IMG/VR virus record: IMGVR_UViG_3300025030_000139
Location: 1-52,898 of that record
From: a virus
DNA: 52,898 bases
Direction: 5' to 3' (one strand)
Each line of letters begins with the position of its first letter. Position 1 is the first letter of the stretch. This document shows, in pieces, positions 38,023 to 44,279 of the stretch. Under the pieces are notes generated by a model that worked only from the letters and a program-made list of their open reading frames with translations, was not told the DNA's origin and did not search any database. Position numbers and translations under genes: made by a program.

Positions 38023-38241
38023 CTACTGATTACTAACATCCTCAACCACAACAATCGCCCGCTGGCCGCGCGCCGGATGCCGCAGGTATCCCGCCGTGAC
38101 CAGGTAATCGACGTACAACTTCACGCTGTTCAGCGATCGCAATCCCACCCCCTCTCCAATCTCGCGGTATGTCGGCGGATACTTCTGCGCCGCGCTGAAA
38201 CTCCGCACAAACTCCAACACCTGTCTCTGCCTAGCGTTCAT
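38023..38241 (-). CDS. LexA-like winged-helix DNA-binding protein
   Basis: 72 residues from ATG 38241; the longer frame to 38337 is repeat array. NARQRQVLEFVRSFSAAQKY, PPTYREIGEGVGLRSLNSVK and LYVDYLVTAGYLRHPARGQR follow the LexA N-terminal domain closely, including the P-T-x-R-E-I recognition area. The LexA protease half is absent, so this is a stand-alone regulator that could bind SOS-type boxes. Confidence 0.78.
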   Translation of the reverse strand: MNARQRQVLEFVRSFSAAQKYPPTYREIGEGVGLRSLNSVKLYVDYLVTAGYLRHPARGQRAIVVVEDVSNQ

Positions 38242-38249
38242 CACCGGCC

Positions 38250-38360
38250 TCACTTCCCACTTCGCACTTCGCACTCCCCACTTCGCACTTTCCACTTCGC
38301 ACTCCCCACTTCGCACTCCCCACTTCGCACTTCGCACTTCCCACTTCGTACTTCCCCCTT
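38250..38360. repeat. Short iterated array
   Basis: About 110 bp of CACTTCG, CACTTCC, CACTCCC and CACTTTC units between the LexA-like gene and the 32-residue membrane peptide gene. Confidence 0.9.
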
Positions 38361-38458
38361 CACCATGTCACGTTATCCTTTCCGGCCCGCCAGGCCAGCA
38401 CCGCCAGGATGACGATCCCGACCACGACCAGGCCAATGAGTGCGGCATTAGTTGTCAT
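38360..38458 (-). CDS. 32-residue single-pass membrane peptide
   Basis: ATG 38458 lies inside the end of the upstream gene and is preceded by AGGAG seven bases away. The peptide is TNAALIGLVVVGIVILAVLA followed by WRAGKDNVTW: one membrane helix with a short charged tail. Found by direct reading. Coupled small membrane peptides are common in phage operons; function unknown. Confidence 0.6.
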   Translation of the reverse strand: MTTNAALIGLVVVGIVILAVLAWRAGKDNVTW

Positions 38459-38687
38459 TCAATTTCTCCTGCTTGTACTCGCCCTTGCGCGCATCCCTCA
38501 ACATCCGCTCCACATCATTCAGGTCTTCGCTCAGATGCGCCAGTGCCAGAATCAACACCGGATCCATGTTTCGATCCTCCAATCGATCGAGCGCCGTGCG
38601 CAGCGACCGCCGCATTCTCGCGCAGCCGCCCAGCGCGTCCTCAATCGACCAGATCGTCTTATTCGCCAGCTTTGTCGGAGTGCTCAC
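38448..38687 (-). CDS. Hypothetical helical protein
   Basis: 79 residues with GTG start 38687, overlapping the preceding gene by 29 nt. Helical and charged throughout (MRRSLRTALDRLEDRNMDPV, LAHLSEDLNDVERMLRDARK). No family recognised; likely translated as part of the coupled group of small membrane-associated genes. Confidence 0.62.
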   Translation of the reverse strand: MSTPTKLANKTIWSIEDALGGCARMRRSLRTALDRLEDRNMDPVLILALAHLSEDLNDVERMLRDARKGEYKQEKLNDN

Positions 38688-38967
38688 GCCGCATCCGCAT
38701 CATCGTCTGCATATCCCGCAACTCGTTGATCAACGATCGCCCGACAATCGCCACCGACGACGCCCCGATGATGGCCGCCAGCGGCAGCCAGTAGCACATC
38801 GGCACCACCAGCAGTGCAATCAGCAAATCCACCCCCACGCCCACCACCACCGTCAGCCATGTAAACCGCGCCGCCAGGAACCTGCCAGGATATGTCTGCA
38901 GACACAGCGCCCAGACAATCCCCCAAATGGCTCCCAAAACTACCGCCAACACCGTCATCTCCGTCAT
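38659..38967 (-). CDS. Small membrane protein
   Basis: 102 residues. Three membrane helices: TVLAVVLGAIWGIVWALCL, WLTVVVGVGVDLLIALLVV and CYWLPLAAIIGASSVAIVG, followed by a charged tail (RDMQTMMRMRREHSDKAGE). Expressed with the next two small genes. May act in superinfection exclusion or lysis, but nothing specific is seen. Confidence 0.7.
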   Translation of the reverse strand: MTEMTVLAVVLGAIWGIVWALCLQTYPGRFLAARFTWLTVVVGVGVDLLIALLVVPMCYWLPLAAIIGASSVAIVGRSLINELRDMQTMMRMRREHSDKAGE

Positions 38968-38991
38968 CTCGTGCTATCCTGTCATCAAGTC

Positions 38992-39016
38992 ATTCCCGCA
39001 TGTTGTTGGCGGGAAT
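38992..39016. repeat. REP-like palindrome, ATTCCCGC arms (second copy)
   Basis: ATTCCCGC and GCGGGAAT arms with a 9-nt loop; followed by ATCCGTTG-type repeats (39022, 39041) and a CATTAGCTGCGC motif. The spacer 38968-39117 otherwise shows no gene. Confidence 0.78.
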
Positions 39017-39091
39017 CCAGTATCCGTTGATTCGCTGTCTATCCGTTGACACTGCTCAGCGAACCTAAACCGCATTAGCTGCGCAGGATTA

Positions 39092-39118
39092 CATTGTTCA
39101 TTGATCATTGATCATTGC
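39092..39118. repeat. CATTGATCATTGATCATTG tandem repeat
   Basis: Three CATTGAT-type 7-nt units at the 3' end of the recombinase gene; another short iterated family. Confidence 0.8.
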
Positions 39119-40398
39119 TAAAGCGCCTTCCGATGATTCTTCAAAATCCGATGCGCCCCAATCTTGTCGCTCACCCGGTTCACCGCATCGCTCATCCCCT
39201 CTACCTTCTTCGACGTGTAGATCAGCGTCGTCGCCAGGTTCCTGTGCCCCAGCTGCCGCTGCACCTCGTCGATGCGCGCCCCTTCTTCCAGCATCTGCTC
39301 TGCCAGCCCGTGCCGCAGGCTGTGAATACAATACTTCCCCTTGATCTTCGCCTTGTGCAGATACATCTGGAAGATCCGATTGACCTCGCTGATCGACAGC
39401 GGGCTCGTGCCCGGCGCCCAGTCCTCATGGCCCAGCCGCTTCGCCCGATCGGACGTGGCCGTGAAGATATATTCGTCGTCGCCCATCGTTTCCAGCCGTC
39501 CCGCCGCGGCCAGGTAATCGGTGATCGCCTCCCACACATCCGGCGCCACCTCGTCCTTCTTCCCCTCCACGTGATGCTTGCCGCGCCACGTCTGCCACAC
39601 CCGCCCGTCCACGTCAACCTTGAAATCCCCGAACTTCGCCGTGCGCACCTCGCTGTTCCGCCGGCCCGTCAACGCATACGTCATCAACAGCGCCAGGTGC
39701 ATCGCGCCCTGCGCCGTATCCGTCGGGATCGCGCTCAGCAGCCGGTTCGTCTCGTCCGGCGTCATCCCCTCCCGCTCGAACAAAATCTCGAACTTCGGCC
39801 GCGACACCGCCGCAAATGGATTGACCCGATCGAACAGCATCGCCTCGACGCCGCCCTGATAGATCGGGTAGGTGGCCGCCTTGGCGTAATACGACGACAG
39901 CACCGCGATCGCATTCGCGATCGACTTCGGGCTGAGCGCCTTGTCCGTTTTGGTGTTGGCCTGCAGCATCTTGCCCCGCTTCCCGATGCGCTGCTTTTTC
40001 CCCACTGCGTGCGTCCGGTTCTCCAATCGCACCTTGTACGCATTCGCCGCGCGCGCGTCCACATTCCACGGCTTCACCGGCGACGCATCGATCACATTCG
40101 CGATCCGCCGCGCCCGCTCGATGTCCGTCTCGAACGGCATCGCCTCGAACCGCCCGGCGGGGTCGTATCCGAAGAAGTCCAGCCACACATCGAAGTATCG
40201 TTCCTGGCTGCGCACACTCTGCAGCCGATCGTTGTGCCACAGCCACATCACCGTGAACTCGGCCCAATACTGGACCTGCTCCACGTAAGTGCGCTGCTGC
40301 GTCTGCCCGTTCGACCCGGCAACCTGCACCCCGTCGCCAAACAACGTGACGGAATAGTCTTCACCTTGCTCGACAATGAGTTTCAACTGCTCTTCCAT
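39118..40398 (-). CDS. Tyrosine recombinase, second copy
   Basis: 426 residues from ATG 40398 with AAGGA upstream (the frame to 40509 passes through a CTTTGCGGC repeat). Catalytic set complete: Arg in LTGRRNSEVRTAKFG, Lys in WRGKHHVEGKK, His-x-x-Arg in IHSLRHGLAEQML, His in QLGHRNLATT and the tyrosine in LIYTS. N-terminal SAM-like DNA-binding region with SVRSQERYFDVWLDFFGYDP and ALSPKSIANAIAVLSSYYAK. Larger than the integrase at 44280 and on the opposite strand, among early genes. It may be a second integrase, an excision or resolution enzyme, or a domesticated recombinase. Confidence 0.88.
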   Translation of the reverse strand: MEEQLKLIVEQGEDYSVTLFGDGVQVAGSNGQTQQRTYVEQVQYWAEFTVMWLWHNDRLQSVRSQERYFDVWLDFFGYDPAGRFEAMPFETDIERARRIANVIDASPVKPWNVDARAANAYKVRLENRTHAVGKKQRIGKRGKMLQANTKTDKALSPKSIANAIAVLSSYYAKAATYPIYQGGVEAMLFDRVNPFAAVSRPKFEILFEREGMTPDETNRLLSAIPTDTAQGAMHLALLMTYALTGRRNSEVRTAKFGDFKVDVDGRVWQTWRGKHHVEGKKDEVAPDVWEAITDYLAAAGRLETMGDDEYIFTATSDRAKRLGHEDWAPGTSPLSISEVNRIFQMYLHKAKIKGKYCIHSLRHGLAEQMLEEGARIDEVQRQLGHRNLATTLIYTSKKVEGMSDAVNRVSDKIGAHRILKNHRKAL

Positions 40399-40565
40399 TC
40401 TTTTTTCCTTTGCGGCTTTGCGACTTTGCGTGAGAAAGTTCTTCCTTCGCCTCGATCGGCCAGCCAACCCAAACCGGCCGACCGAGGCTACCCAAGGAGG
40501 AAAACACATCGGCCCACCGGCGCTGCTCCGGCATCAACATCGCCCGCGCCGGTAGGCCGACTTCC

Positions 40566-40832
40566 CTACATCATCTCGACAATCACAGCCCGATCGGATA
40601 CGTCGTTATAATCCAGCCGGTTCAAGTACACCAGCACGTCCGTCCCCAGCGCCACCGCCCGCTCGCCAATGGCCAATCCAAGAAAATCGGCCAGGTCGGA
40701 CAACAGAAACGCCACTGTCGGATCGCCGTCCGTCAGTGGCCCGCCATTCTCAATCTCAAGCACGCCGCGAAACTCGCTCAGCAGCGTCGCCAGAAACGGA
40801 GTCTGATACTTGTCAACTAAAACGCTCTTCAT
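40566..40832 (-). CDS. Hypothetical protein
   Basis: 88 residues, ATG 40832 with AAGGGGAACCGCG upstream. KSVLVDKYQTPFLATLLSEF starts a helical/mixed sequence, with LTDGDPTVAFLLSDLADFLG and GERAVALGTDVLVYLNRLDY. No family recognised. Sits between the Cro-like gene and the second recombinase. Confidence 0.65.
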   Translation of the reverse strand: MKSVLVDKYQTPFLATLLSEFRGVLEIENGGPLTDGDPTVAFLLSDLADFLGLAIGERAVALGTDVLVYLNRLDYNDVSDRAVIVEMM

Positions 40833-40859
40833 CGCGGTTCCCCTTTTCCCGCCCTGGTC

Positions 40860-40922
40860 CTCCCCCTGTCGTGTGCCAGTGTCAGCGCAGCGGCTGGCCG
40901 CTTGGCGCTCCGACAGGGGGAG
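40860..40922. repeat. Long-arm inverted repeat (palindromic element variant, copy 14)
   Basis: 12-bp perfect arms CTCCCCCTGTCG and CGACAGGGGGAG separated by 39 nt containing GGCTGGCCGCTTGGCG. Related to the element at 37600. Downstream of the Cro-like gene, so it may also terminate transcription. Confidence 0.75.
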
Positions 40923-40978
40923 TTAGAGGGGGTTGCCAACACTTCCAGACGCCGATCGCGGCGTCATCCAGCGGTACT

Positions 40979-41028
40979 CATGCCCGCGTGCTCACGCCCG
41001 CGTGCTCACGCCCGCGTGTACTCACGCG
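40979..41028. repeat. 14-bp tandem repeat CGCCCGCGTGCTCA
   Basis: Three units with minor variation overlapping the 3' end of the Cro-like gene. Confidence 0.8.
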
Positions 41029-41303
41029 CCTTCACTCACCAACGTGCCCAGCTGCTCGATCTGCTCGCCCAACTCCGCGTTCTGCTGCTCCAGGTTCGCC
41101 AGCCACAACTGCCGCGCAAAAGTGCGCGCCCAATCCGGCAGGCGCGCATTCGTCGCCCACTCCCGGATGCGCTCCATCGGGATCGGATCGCCGGCCTCGA
41201 ACTGGCTCCACCGCGCCCGCGTCAGCCCGAAAATCTCGGCCATCTGTTCGCCCGTCAGGTCGCGCTCTTTGCGGACCTGCTTCAAGATTTGGTTTGGAGT
41301 CAT
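41022..41303 (-). CDS. Cro-like helix-turn-helix regulator
   Basis: 93 residues. TPNQILKQVRKERDLTGEQM, AEIFGLTRARWSQFEAGDPI and PMERIREWATNARLPDWART form a typical HTH_3/XRE domain. A C-terminal helix (LEQQNAELGEQIEQLGTLVS) probably mediates dimerisation. Divergent from the XRE repressor with 98 bp between starts and a consensus promoter, the usual position of a cro-type lytic regulator. First gene of the minus-strand early operon. Confidence 0.8.
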   Translation of the reverse strand: MTPNQILKQVRKERDLTGEQMAEIFGLTRARWSQFEAGDPIPMERIREWATNARLPDWARTFARQLWLANLEQQNAELGEQIEQLGTLVSEGA

Positions 41304-41318
41304 TCGCTCTCCTTTGCT

Positions 41319-41346
41319 CTTACAATCTGCTACGCTCTTTTATACT
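41319..41346 (+). promoter_or_regulatory. Putative promoter for the repressor gene
   Basis: CTTACA, 16-nt spacer, TATACT on the plus strand. It overlaps the Cro-like promoter so the two could be mutually exclusive. Weaker -35 than the opposite promoter. Confidence 0.5.
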
Positions 41347-41367
41347 GCAAAGCAGTGAAATTGTCAA
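41339..41367 (-). promoter_or_regulatory. Consensus sigma70 promoter for the Cro-like early operon
   Basis: Minus strand TTGACA (41367-41362), exactly 17 nt, TATAAA (41344-41339). Near-perfect match to the bacterial consensus. The operator palindrome falls in the spacer. Confidence 0.85.
41344..41356. promoter_or_regulatory. Candidate operator ACTGC-AAA-GCAGT
   Basis: Perfect 5-bp arms between the two divergent promoters. The 9-bp core TGCAAAGCA reappears at 43024-43032 upstream of the hairpin/NYN module. Confidence 0.6.
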
Positions 41368-41401
41368 GAGGCAATTTACACGGCGAAAGAGTAGGGTTAC
41401 A

Positions 41402-41776
41402 ATGAATCACGTGACTGAGTTCAAAACGTGGTTAGAACAGAAATACTTGGAGTGGCTTTCCAAGCGCGGACGAAAGGGGACAGTTCGCGAATTCAGTGAT
41501 CTTATTGGGGTAGATCAGCGGCTCATGGCAAATTGGATGAATGGAGATCGCAAGCCTGGAACAGACTACGCTGATAAGATTTCCATTTTCTTAAACTACG
41601 ACATGACCGTGTACGACTTGCTCGGTCTACCCCGACCAGCCAAAGAGCTGCTTCAACTCAAATCGCTCTGGCCGGCCATGACCGAGCGCGAGCGCGCCGA
41701 AGTGGGTAAGCTCCTGGAGAAAATCGAGCAGCGCAATGCAACGGACCACAAACGACAACCGTTACCGGAGGCTTGA
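41402..41776 (+). CDS. XRE-family repressor candidate
   Basis: 124 residues from ATG 41402. The N-terminal helix-turn-helix spans GTVREFSDLIGVDQRLMANW followed by MNGDRKPGTDYADKISIFLN. The second half (SLWPAMTERERAEVGKLLEK) is helical and lacks a LexA-type peptidase, so induction would not be by self-cleavage. Divergent from the Cro-like gene; first gene of the only plus-strand block. Likely the lysogeny maintenance repressor. Confidence 0.75.
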   Translation: MNHVTEFKTWLEQKYLEWLSKRGRKGTVREFSDLIGVDQRLMANWMNGDRKPGTDYADKISIFLNYDMTVYDLLGLPRPAKELLQLKSLWPAMTERERAEVGKLLEKIEQRNATDHKRQPLPEA

Positions 41777-41924
41777 ATCCCACATCCGGCTTGGCACGAC
41801 GCTGCAGCCGGCCGAATCGCTCAAGGCCAGGCTCATTGCCGTGATGGTCAATTTGCGCCGGCGCAACACCGCGCGCCAGTGGCACACCGTCGAAGACTAT
41901 CCTGTGTTATACGTGTTGGGGTAG
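41736..41924 (+). CDS. Small hypothetical protein overlapping the repressor gene
   Basis: 62 residues starting 41 nt before the repressor stop, in another frame. Basic (LRRRNTARQWHTVEDYPVLY). Weak ribosome site. Could be real by coupling; support is limited to the tight packing with the next gene. Confidence 0.4.
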   Translation: MQRTTNDNRYRRLESHIRLGTTLQPAESLKARLIAVMVNLRRRNTARQWHTVEDYPVLYVLG

Positions 41925-41928
41925 GGGA

Positions 41929-42096
41929 ATGTCTTTTACCGCTGCGCTGGTTCTGGGAGGATCGATCATATATGCCTTTGTGCCAGGCAACGCCGGCGCG
42001 CTCATGATCGCCGCTGGCATCGCGCTGGAAGTGGTGCGCCTGTTGTACAGATATACAGCGTGGTGGTCTGCTGGAACGAAAGGAAAGAGCGCATGA
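41929..42096 (+). CDS. Small two-helix membrane protein
   Basis: 55 residues from ATG 41929, preceded by GTAGGGGA. SFTAALVLGGSIIYAFVPG and AGALMIAAGIALEVVRLLY are hydrophobic; the tail is basic. Its stop overlaps the lipoprotein start (ATGA), indicating an operon with it. Found by direct reading. Confidence 0.65.
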   Translation: MSFTAALVLGGSIIYAFVPGNAGALMIAAGIALEVVRLLYRYTAWWSAGTKGKSA

Positions 42097-42434
42097 AACG
42101 CATCGTGCTATTCATCGGATTAACAATCGCTTTGGCAGCCTGCGTATCTGCCTCTCAGCCGGCCACTACGGTTCCTACATCCGTTGTTCTTCCGCAGCAT
42201 ACCGTCGCCAAAGACACGGCCATCACCAACGGCCGCCGGATTGAAATACACGTCAGCGATCCAAGTCTCACGAAAGACGAATGCTTGGCCTTGATCGTTG
42301 CCTACCGCGATAAGGCGAAACCACAAGGTCAAATCTCCGTTCGCAAGCCTGACAAAACAGGCGAACTGGTTCCCTGGTGTGTCGATAATATGGATGGAAG
42401 TCCTGTCATTTTCAATGATTCGTTTTTCAAATAG
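42093..42434 (+). CDS. Lipoprotein, prophage cargo candidate
   Basis: 113 residues from ATG 42093 (AAAGGAAAGAG upstream). Signal MKRIVLFIGLTIALAAC with a good lipobox (L-A-A-C17). The mature part is small, with a linker (VSASQPATTVPTSVVLPQHT) and a folded end containing EIHVSDPSLTKDECLALIVA and a second Cys in ELVPWCVDNMDG. Expressed from the prophage-side strand near the repressor, where surface proteins that alter the lysogen or exclude other phages are commonly found. Function unknown. Confidence 0.75.
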   Translation: MKRIVLFIGLTIALAACVSASQPATTVPTSVVLPQHTVAKDTAITNGRRIEIHVSDPSLTKDECLALIVAYRDKAKPQGQISVRKPDKTGELVPWCVDNMDGSPVIFNDSFFK

Positions 42435-42440
42435 ATCACA

Positions 42441-42959
42441 ATGAAACGCCTCATCCTGATTGGTCTCATCTCCCTGGTCGGCTGCAGCGTGCCCGCCTCG
42501 GCGCCCTCGCCGACGTGGACACCGGAAGCTACACACCGCCCGACGATCGCCATCACGATCGAAATCGCGCCGACAGATACTGCCACGTTCACGCCCATTC
42601 CAAAAACGCCTACGCCCACGTCGACCCGTACCATCGCGCCGACACGCACATCGACCCGAACGGCAACAGCCACCGCAACCGCCACGGCTACCCGCAAACC
42701 GACTGCTAGACCGACAGCCGCGCCTACCAGAACCGCGTTGCCGCCCACGGCGCCGCCGCCGCCGCCCAGTGACACGCCGACAGTAACGCAGGAGCCGGTT
42801 CAAAACTGTGACCCGGCCTATCCAGATTTCTGCATACCGCCGCCGCCGCCTGATCTTGACTGTAAAGACATTCCTTACGGGAATTTCACAGTTCTTCCTC
42901 CTGACCCACATGGCCTGGATGGAAAAGACAATGATGGGAGAGGATGCGAATCGAATTGA
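42441..42959 (+). CDS. Lipoprotein with Thr/Pro linker and Excalibur-like C-terminus
   Basis: 172 residues. Signal peptide MKRLILIGLISLVGC with lipobox. A long TP/TA/TR-rich stretch (TRTIAPTRTSTRTATATATA) is probably an extended cell-wall linker. The C-terminal domain begins CDPAYPDFCIPPPPPDLDC and ends HGLDGKDNDGRGCE, the D-x-D-x-D-G-x-G-C-E calcium-site pattern of Excalibur-type extracellular domains. Similar tails are widespread in secreted proteins of Chloroflexota and actinobacteria. Cargo gene likely expressed in the lysogen. Confidence 0.78.
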   Translation: MKRLILIGLISLVGCSVPASAPSPTWTPEATHRPTIAITIEIAPTDTATFTPIPKTPTPTSTRTIAPTRTSTRTATATATATATRKPTARPTAAPTRTALPPTAPPPPPSDTPTVTQEPVQNCDPAYPDFCIPPPPPDLDCKDIPYGNFTVLPPDPHGLDGKDNDGRGCESN

Positions 42960-43023
42960 ATCGCTCATCACCTAATTATTATTAGCTACGCTAACTAAAA
43001 ATTTAAGGCAAAATTAAGCATTA

Positions 43024-43057
43024 TGCAAAGCATTTGCTCGTCATTCTGTGATATACT
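43024..43057 (+). promoter_or_regulatory. Extended -10 promoter with operator-like palindrome
   Basis: TATACT at 43052-43057 preceded by TGTGA (extended -10). The -35 position is covered by the palindrome TGCAAAGCA (43024-43032), identical to the core of the repressor-region operator. The predicted start is about 43064, where the first hairpin repeat begins. Confidence 0.6.
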
Positions 43058-43063
43058 AATCAT

Positions 43064-43197
43064 GGTATTCGCCCCGGCATTGCCTCTCCACTCCGCCGAT
43101 GCCGGTGTGGTATTTGCACCGGCATCGCCTCTACACTCAGCCGATGCCGGTTTGGTTTTGAATTACCTCCCCGGTCTTGCCCGTCTCCAAGGCCGGG
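43064..43197 (+). ncRNA. Array of tandem RNA hairpins upstream of the NYN ribonuclease gene
   Basis: Two 45-bp direct repeats (43064-43108 and 43109-43153, about 85% identical) each contain a hairpin: CCGGCAT/ATGCCGG (43074-43105) and ACCGGCAT/ATGCCGGT (43118-43151), with 18-nt loops. A third hairpin has arms CCCGGTCTTG/CAAGGCCGGG (43170-43197). The 3' arm of the first can also pair with the 5' arm of the second. No convincing protein is encoded. A promoter lies just upstream and a terminator just downstream. Confidence 0.65.
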
Positions 43198-43208
43198 TAA
43201 ATCACCAC

Positions 43209-43242
43209 CCACGGATTGCCCGTCAATCCGTGGTTTTCTTTT
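43209..43242 (+). terminator. Intrinsic terminator between hairpin array and NYN gene
   Basis: Perfect 10-bp arms CCACGGATTG and CAATCCGTGG around CCCGT, followed by TTTTCTTTT. The NYN ribosome site (CCGGAGAG) starts directly after, so read-through would control expression. Confidence 0.8.
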
Positions 43243-43258
43243 GCACCGGAGAGCCGTC

Positions 43259-43834
43259 ATGAGCGACGAACGTGTCGTCGTCTTCATCGACGGCTCCAAC
43301 TTCTATCACGCCCTCAAGTCTGATTTTGGAGACGCCAAGATCGACTTTGAAAAACTCGTCGGCAAACTCGTCGGCGCGCGCCGCCTCGTCCGCATCTATT
43401 ACTACAATGCGCCGGTCAATCAGACCCGCGAGCCTGATCGGGCCAAGGCTCAGCAGCGTTTTTTCGACCAGATTCAGCGCGTGCCCTATCTCACCCTCAA
43501 ACTGGGCCGCCTGGAGCCTCGTGGCGCCGTTCAAATCGAAAAAGGCGTCGATATTGTCATCGCCGTCGATCTCATAAAATATGCTCACAGCGACACCTAT
43601 GACACGGCCATCCTGATCAGCGGCGACAGTGACTTCGTGCCCGCCGTCATCGCCGTCCAGGACCTGGGCAAGCACGTCGAAATGGCTTGCGCCCATTCTG
43701 GCCTGTCGGATCTGCTGCGCAAGACCTGCGATCGTATCGTCGAATTGACGCCGGATCTGCTATCGGATTGTTGGCGTGACGGTCTCCGCCATGACTATCT
43801 CAATCCGAATCAGCACAAACATCGGAGACACTGA
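43259..43834 (+). CDS. NYN-domain (LabA/DUF88) ribonuclease
   Basis: 191 residues from ATG 43259, GGAGAG upstream. PIN-like fold NYN signature: VVVFIDGSNFYHAL (first Asp), KIDFEKLVGKLVGARRLVRI, EKGVDIVIAVDLIKYAHSD (second acidic group) and TAILISGDSDFVPAVIAVQD (third). The full acidic set of a metal-dependent RNase is present. NYN proteins cleave structured RNAs and occur in toxin, defence and RNA-processing settings. The unusual point is the upstream hairpin array and terminator, a layout like type III toxin-antitoxin loci. Confidence 0.85.
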   Translation: MSDERVVVFIDGSNFYHALKSDFGDAKIDFEKLVGKLVGARRLVRIYYYNAPVNQTREPDRAKAQQRFFDQIQRVPYLTLKLGRLEPRGAVQIEKGVDIVIAVDLIKYAHSDTYDTAILISGDSDFVPAVIAVQDLGKHVEMACAHSGLSDLLRKTCDRIVELTPDLLSDCWRDGLRHDYLNPNQHKHRRH

Positions 43835-44063
43835 GAGAATCACTGGGAATTACACAACCGCCATACATCCGGCATCAAAACCGCCCGTTTTTCTGGGCAC
43901 TTTATTAGCTGCCCAACCGTGCACGGGCAGCCGGCCAACGAAAAACATTAGCTTTCCTGTCCAACAGGGGAACCGCAGCACACTCGTCTATTGCACCGCA
44001 CCGCCAATCGGGACGCGAAAACGGCAGCCAATGGTCTGCCGGTAGAGGCCTTTCGGAGAACAT
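43835..44063. other. Non-coding region left of the probable attP
   Basis: No credible gene. Holds a 7-bp perfect stem GCTGCCC/GGGCAGC (43908-43931), TTAGCT-type dispersed motifs (43904, 43949) and a GGTAGAGG stretch just before the tRNA fragment. It may contain integrase arm sites, but no repeated arm motif was obvious. Confidence 0.4.
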
Positions 44064-44105
44064 CTGTTAACCGATGGGTTCCTGGTTCGAGTCCAGGCTG
44101 CGGAG
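44064..44105 (+). other. Probable attP core: 3' half of a tRNA-Asn(GTT) gene
   Basis: Begins with anticodon loop CTGTTAA, continues with the 3' anticodon stem and variable loop (CCGATGGGTT), the T-arm CCTGG-TTCGAGT-CCAGG and the acceptor strand CTGCGGA plus discriminator G. Spacing matches bacterial tRNA-Asn exactly from the anticodon on, but no TCCGCAG 5' acceptor or D-arm of correct geometry precedes it. Such 3' fragments next to an integrase gene are the classic phage attachment site that restores the host tRNA on integration. Confidence 0.8.
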
Positions 44106-44279
44106 CTTTCATACGAGAATCTGCCGCCGCTTGCCCGGCGCCGGCAACCGATCGCCCATCGGTCGTTTTTTCGGGGTTCTCCGGTTGGGTACATACGGTG
44201 TCCTTTCCCGTATAAAAAAAACGCTTGTTCCGCTGGATAGCTAATGATGCTTAGCGAAGCAAGCAACCGGAGGCCCATA

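Noticed and set aside
39115-40611. 498-codon plus-strand ORF
   Set aside because: It is the complement of the second tyrosine recombinase, which has a complete catalytic set. The plus-strand product is Arg/His/Pro-rich and lacks domains.
43023-43262. 79-codon ORF across the hairpin array
   Set aside because: It merely traverses the repeats and hairpins and overlaps the NYN start. RNA structure explains the sequence better.
43209-43834. Canonical ToxN-type type III toxin-antitoxin locus
   Set aside because: The nuclease is an NYN/PIN-like protein, not ToxN/CptN/TenpN. Only the genetic layout is similar.
43971-44105. Complete tRNA gene ending in the tRNA-Asn 3' half
   Set aside because: The only matching 5' acceptor strand (CCGCAG) is about 130 nt upstream, far too distant, and D-arm and 5' anticodon stem do not pair. 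Treated as an attP fragment.
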